In this document: positions 5,535 through 8,083 of the stretch, one piece after another
Layout of the letters: every line of letters begins with the position of its first letter
How positions within the stretch are numbered: the stretch's first letter is position 1
Translations under genes and position numbers: made by a program
Notes under the pieces: model-generated
Seen by the model: the letters and a program-made list of their open reading frames with translations, nothing else
The model's database searches: none
What the model was told of the DNA's origin: nothing
From: Lachnospiraceae bacterium
GTDB lineage: Bacteria; Bacillota; Clostridia; Lachnospirales; Lachnospiraceae
Direction: 5' to 3'
NCBI GenBank assembly: GCA_017613225.1
Contig: JAGAEH010000203.1
Location: forward strand, 1-8,083
Length of the DNA stretch: 8,083 nt

Positions 5535-6287
5535 ATGATCAAAATGGCGATTTACGGTAAGGGCGGCATCGGGAAGTCCACCACTATTTCCAACGTGGCG
5601 GCGGCTTACGCGAAGCAGGGCCTGAAGGTGATGCAGATCGGCTGCGATCCCAAGGCGGATTCCACGCTGCTGCTGCGGAAGGGCATCGAACTGCCCACCG
5701 TTCTGGATACCGTCCGGGAAAAGGGGAACAACATCAGCCTGGAGGAGATCACCGCGGTGGGCGCCGCTGGCGTGATCTGTGTGGAGGCCGGCGGCCCCAC
5801 TCCCGGCCTGGGCTGCGCCGGGCGCGGCATCATCACCGCCCTGGATAAGCTGAAGGAGCTGGGTGCCTACGAACGTTTTCAGCCGGACGTGGTCCTGTAC
5901 GACGTGCTGGGGGACGTGGTCTGCGGCGGCTTCTCCATGCCCATGCGGGGCGGCTATGCCGACAAGGTGTTCATTATCACCAGCGGCGAGAACATGGCCA
6001 TCCACGCAGCGGCCAACATCGCCATGGCGGTGGAGAACTTCAAGGACCGCGGCTACGCGGGCCTGGGCGGTCTGATCCTGAACCGCCGCAACGTCCGTGA
6101 CGAGGACGCCAAGGTGGCGGAACTGGCCCAGGACATCAACAGCAAAGTAATCGGGACGCTGTCCCGCAGCGACCTGGTGTTGGAGGCGGAGAACCTGGGG
6201 CAGACCGTGGTGGAGGCCTTCCCGGAGAGCGAGATGGCCGGGGAGTACCGCACCCTGGCGGCGGCGCTGCTGGAGATCTGCAAGTGA
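5535..6287 (+). CDS. NifH-like nitrogenase-family iron protein
   Basis: A 250-aa ATP-dependent electron-transfer protein of the NifH/BchL/CfbC family. As a homodimer bridged by one [4Fe-4S] cluster it would reduce the NifD/K-like partner encoded downstream. Visible motifs are P-loop GKGGIGKST (8-16), GCDPKADST (36-44), first cluster cysteine C94 in GLGCAGRGI with R97 at the position ADP-ribosylated in some NifH proteins, and second cluster cysteine C130 in DVLGDVVCGGFSMP. These correspond to C97 and C132 of classical NifH. It is about 40 residues shorter than classical NifH, mainly at the C-terminus. GAGGA (5523-5527) lies seven bases before the ATG. It is not a MinD/ParA protein, because both cluster cysteines and the CDPKADST motif are present. 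True nitrogen fixation is not implied: no nifB, nifE or nifN is seen. Confidence 0.93.
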   Translation: MIKMAIYGKGGIGKSTTISNVAAAYAKQGLKVMQIGCDPKADSTLLLRKGIELPTVLDTVREKGNNISLEEITAVGAAGVICVEAGGPTPGLGCAGRGIITALDKLKELGAYERFQPDVVLYDVLGDVVCGGFSMPMRGGYADKVFIITSGENMAIHAAANIAMAVENFKDRGYAGLGGLILNRRNVRDEDAKVAELAQDINSKVIGTLSRSDLVLEAENLGQTVVEAFPESEMAGEYRTLAAALLEICK

Positions 6288-6293
6288 AAAGGA

Positions 6294-6368
6294 TGTCATC
6301 CTGAGGCGCGAAGCTAAATGTCATTCTGAGGCGCAAAGCTAAATGTCATCCTGAGGCGCAAAGCTAAA
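6294..6368. repeat. Three tandem 25-bp repeats
   Basis: Units beginning TGTCATCCTGAGGCGC start at 6294, 6319 and 6344, with an exact 25-bp period and only single-base differences (T for C in unit 2, A for G in units 2 and 3). The next unit, at 6369, runs into the inverted-repeat element that follows. Each unit copies that element's left end plus a short AAGCTAAA tail. There are no unique spacers, so it is not CRISPR. The array begins six bases after the nifH-like stop codon. Confidence 0.85.
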
Positions 6369-6502
6369 TGTCATCCTGAGGCGCGAAGCGCCGAAGGATC
6401 CCGTCACTCGAAGGGATCCTTCGACTGCGCCTGCTTCGCAGGCTTCGCTCAGCTCGAAGGGATCCTTCGACTTCGGCGCAAGCGCCTTCGCTCAGGATGA
6501 CA
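6369..6502. mobile_element. MITE-like inverted-repeat element, 134 bp
   Basis: The ends are perfect 12-bp inverted repeats: TGTCATCCTGAG (6369-6380) and CTCAGGATGACA (6491-6502). Homology continues imperfectly inward (GGCGC...GCGCC hairpins at both ends, then GAAGGATCCC against GGGATCCTTC). Inside, a 19-bp direct repeat CTCGAAGGGATCCTTCGAC occurs at 6407-6425 and 6453-6471, and a GCCTGC-TTC-GCAGGC hairpin (6429-6443) lies between. It has no coding capacity. Repeats starting TGTCATCCTGAG and containing CGAAGGATC are widespread in bacterial genomes. No clear target duplication is visible. The RNA would fold strongly in the middle of the operon. Confidence 0.75.
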
Positions 6503-6506
6503 GGAG
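6502..6506 (+). promoter_or_regulatory. Shine-Dalgarno site deciding the nifD-like start
   Basis: AGGAG lies eight bases before the ATG at 6515. Its first base is the last base of the MITE-like element. The in-frame upstream ATG at 6497 lies inside the element's terminal repeat and has no ribosome binding site, so 6515 is preferred. Confidence 0.7.
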
Positions 6507-6514
6507 AGAGAATA

Positions 6515-7870
6515 ATGCTGACAAGAGTAAACGACAAGACCGAATATGATTTTTCCGACGTCTCCATCCGGATGGCGGACGCGAAGTTTCCCGCGCCGTT
6601 CGCCGGCGGCCTGGAGTATTCCAGCCCGGCCCGGGGCACCTGGAACATCGTGCACACCGGCATGCTGGTGCCCGAAGCCCACGAGATCTTCGTCTGCGCG
6701 GCCAGCTGCCTGCGGGGCGTGGTGCTGACGGCGGCGGAGATCCACGCCCAGCACCGCTTTTCCACGGTGGAGATCAAGGAGGAGAACCTGCTGGACGGCA
6801 CCATGGAGGACCTGGTGATCGACGGCGTGAGCGACGTACTGGCAAAACTTCCGTATAAGCCCAAAGCCGTGCTGGTCTACACCAGCTGCGTGCATCATTT
6901 TACCGGCTGCGACCTGGACATGATCTACGAACGGCTGCGGCAGCGTCATCCGGACATCGATTTTACCGATTGCTACATGAACCCCATCATGCGGAAGAGC
7001 GGCCTCACGCCGGACCAGCTGATGCGCCGCCAGCTCTATTCGCTGCTAAAGCCCCGGACTCTGAAGAAGGATGCCATCGCGATCCTGGGGGGTGATCTGC
7101 CCACGGACAAGGAGAGCGAGCTGTATCAGATGCTGGTGCAGGCGGGGCTGACGGTGCGGGAGATCCAGGACTGCAGGACCTACGAGGAGTACCAGGAGAT
7201 GGCCGAAAGCTCGGTTTATCTGACCTATTATCCCGCGGCGGCGGCCGGGGCGAAGGCTCTGTCCGAACGGCTGGGGGGAGAGCATCATCACTTTTCCTGC
7301 AGCTTCTTATATGAAGAGATCGATCAGACCATCGAGCTGTTTGCCCGAATCATAAGTGAGATGGTGGGAGAGGACCGGGTGGTGCGGCCGGACGCGGCGG
7401 CGCTGAAGGCCCGGTGCGAGGAGCGGCTGGCCGAGCTGAAAAAGCTGGTGGGGGATACCCCCATCACCATCGACTACACCGTGGTGACGAGGCCCACTTC
7501 CCTGGCGCGGGTGCTGATCGCCCACGGCTTCAACGTGACGCGGCTGTACGTGGACGGTTTTACCGGCGAGGAGAAGAACGACGTGGCCTGGCTGAAGGAG
7601 AACGCGCCGGAGCTTTTGGTCTCCCCCACGGTCCATGCCAAGATGCGGGTGTTCCGCGGCGCGCCGGCCGATACCCTGGCCATCGGCCAGAAGGCGGCCT
7701 ATTTCGACAATACGGCTCACTTTGTGAACATGGTGCAGGGCGGCGGCCTGCTGGGCTATGCCGGCCTGCTGAAGATCTGCGATCTGATCGAGGACGCGTT
7801 CTTGAACGAAAAGGATACCCGGGGGCTGATCTCCGTGAAGGGCCTGGGCTGCGAGGGGTGCATCGGATGA
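6515..7870 (+). CDS. NifD-like nitrogenase component 1 subunit
   Basis: A 451-aa protein of the oxidoreductase/nitrogenase component 1 family (NifD/E, BchN, CfbD relatives), expected to pair with the next gene product and receive electrons from the NifH-like protein. The N-terminal region SSPARGTWNIVHTGMLVPEA (36-55) aligns by eye with the CAYxG...GP(V)GC region of nitrogenases. Cysteines that may bind a cluster are C61 and C65 (FVCAASC), C125 (VYTSCVHHFTGC, like the NifD C154 block) and C132. The usual first cysteine position seems to be serine (S36/S37). The protein ends in GCEGCIG, giving a CxxC at C446/C449. It is slightly shorter than NifD (about 480-490 aa). No obvious match to the FeMo-cofactor ligand pair (C275/H442 in NifD) is evident by eye. 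The stop overlaps the next start by 4 nt (ATGA). The reaction catalysed is unknown. Confidence 0.88.
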   Translation: MLTRVNDKTEYDFSDVSIRMADAKFPAPFAGGLEYSSPARGTWNIVHTGMLVPEAHEIFVCAASCLRGVVLTAAEIHAQHRFSTVEIKEENLLDGTMEDLVIDGVSDVLAKLPYKPKAVLVYTSCVHHFTGCDLDMIYERLRQRHPDIDFTDCYMNPIMRKSGLTPDQLMRRQLYSLLKPRTLKKDAIAILGGDLPTDKESELYQMLVQAGLTVREIQDCRTYEEYQEMAESSVYLTYYPAAAAGAKALSERLGGEHHHFSCSFLYEEIDQTIELFARIISEMVGEDRVVRPDAAALKARCEERLAELKKLVGDTPITIDYTVVTRPTSLARVLIAHGFNVTRLYVDGFTGEEKNDVAWLKENAPELLVSPTVHAKMRVFRGAPADTLAIGQKAAYFDNTAHFVNMVQGGGLLGYAGLLKICDLIEDAFLNEKDTRGLISVKGLGCEGCIG

Positions 7871-8083
7871 GACAGACGGCCCACATTTTAAGCACATATT
7901 CCGCGGACACCTTCGGGGTCTGTTCCGCGCTGTTCGAGCTGGGGGGCATGGTGATCATGCACGACGCCTCCGGCTGCAACTCCACCTACACCACCCACGA
8001 CGAACCCCGCTGGTACGATATGGACAGCCTGCTCTACATCACCGGTCTTTCGGAGATCGAAGCCATCATGGGGGATGACGACA
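7867..8083 (+). CDS. NifK-like nitrogenase component 1 subunit (partial, 5' end)
   Basis: Seventy-two codons are visible before the window ends, with no stop. The protein starts MRQTAHILSTYSAD and carries GVCSALFELGGMVIMHDASG (17-36), directly followed by CNSTYTTHDEPRW (37-49). This is the typical component 1 pattern in which a cysteine (C19) precedes a small-residue helix and a Gly-Cys (C37) follows, both candidate P-cluster-type ligands. LYITGLSEIEAIMGDDD (56-72) resembles the SGLTE.DVVFGG segment of nitrogenase subunits. The start overlaps the nifD-like stop by four bases, as expected for subunits made in equal amounts. Assignment as the second subunit rests on family resemblance and position. 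Confidence 0.85.
   Translation, partial: MRQTAHILSTYSADTFGVCSALFELGGMVIMHDASGCNSTYTTHDEPRWYDMDSLLYITGLSEIEAIMGDDD

Noticed and set aside
5535..6287. MinD/ParA-type partition ATPase
   Set aside because: The P-loop fold is shared, but C94 and C130 in GLGCAGRGI and VVCGGFSMP, together with CDPKADST, are diagnostic of the NifH group.
6294..6380. CRISPR-like array
   Set aside because: The 25-bp units are directly adjacent with no unique spacers, and no cas genes are present.
6497..6514. Upstream start of the nifD-like gene at 6497
   Set aside because: This ATG is part of the MITE-like terminal repeat (GGATGACA) and has no Shine-Dalgarno site, whereas 6515 has AGGAG at eight bases.
5535..8083. 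True nitrogen-fixing nifHDK
   Set aside because: The NifH-like protein is short, the NifD-like cysteine pattern differs, and no nifB/E/N or regulatory nif genes are seen. The transporter context also argues against it, although the window ends before the operon does.

Overview
The window looks like chromosomal DNA of an anaerobic, moderately GC-rich member of the Bacillota, probably a gut- or rumen-type Clostridia. The basis is strong AGGAGG-type ribosome binding sites, sigma-A style promoters, a membrane-anchored XRE regulator, a TM1266-type small protein and GTCCCTGTGT-type intergenic palindromes. The species cannot be fixed from sequence reading alone.

Left part (1-3030): a perfect 17-bp hairpin lies at the very edge, followed by a minus-strand creatininase-family amidohydrolase with its own consensus promoter. 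Divergent from it is pyroglutamyl-peptidase I (pcp), followed by a small glycine-rich membrane protein. That transcript meets a convergent XRE-family regulator with a six-helix membrane tail. A bidirectional intrinsic terminator separates the two. These genes look like ordinary accessory housekeeping.

Middle (3031-3431): an intergenic region of about 400 bp. It holds a palindromic candidate promoter/operator for the XRE gene, a REP-like repeat, a near-consensus sigma-A promoter pointing right, and an intrinsic terminator inside the leader. This arrangement suggests that the following operon is controlled by attenuation.

Right part (3432-8083, running off the edge): a six-gene co-directional operon with tight or overlapping junctions. 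It encodes a TM1266-type ACT-like protein, a FecCD/BtuC-type permease, its ABC ATPase, a NifH-like reductase, a NifD-like component 1 subunit and the start of a second component 1 subunit (NifK-like). The NifH-like protein keeps the P-loop and both cluster cysteines. The NifD-like protein has a different cysteine pattern from true nitrogenase and ends in a CxxC tail. A 25-bp tandem array plus a 134-bp MITE-like inverted-repeat element sits between the nifH-like and nifD-like genes and reaches the ribosome binding site of the latter.

The operon is the main point of interest. It is a nitrogenase-like two-component metalloenzyme physically coupled to an iron/corrinoid/heme-type importer, with a small protein usually seen beside [FeFe]-hydrogenase genes. 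I infer a role in reductive processing of an imported metal chelate or tetrapyrrole-like compound, or another reduction unrelated to N2. The substrate cannot be read from the sequence.
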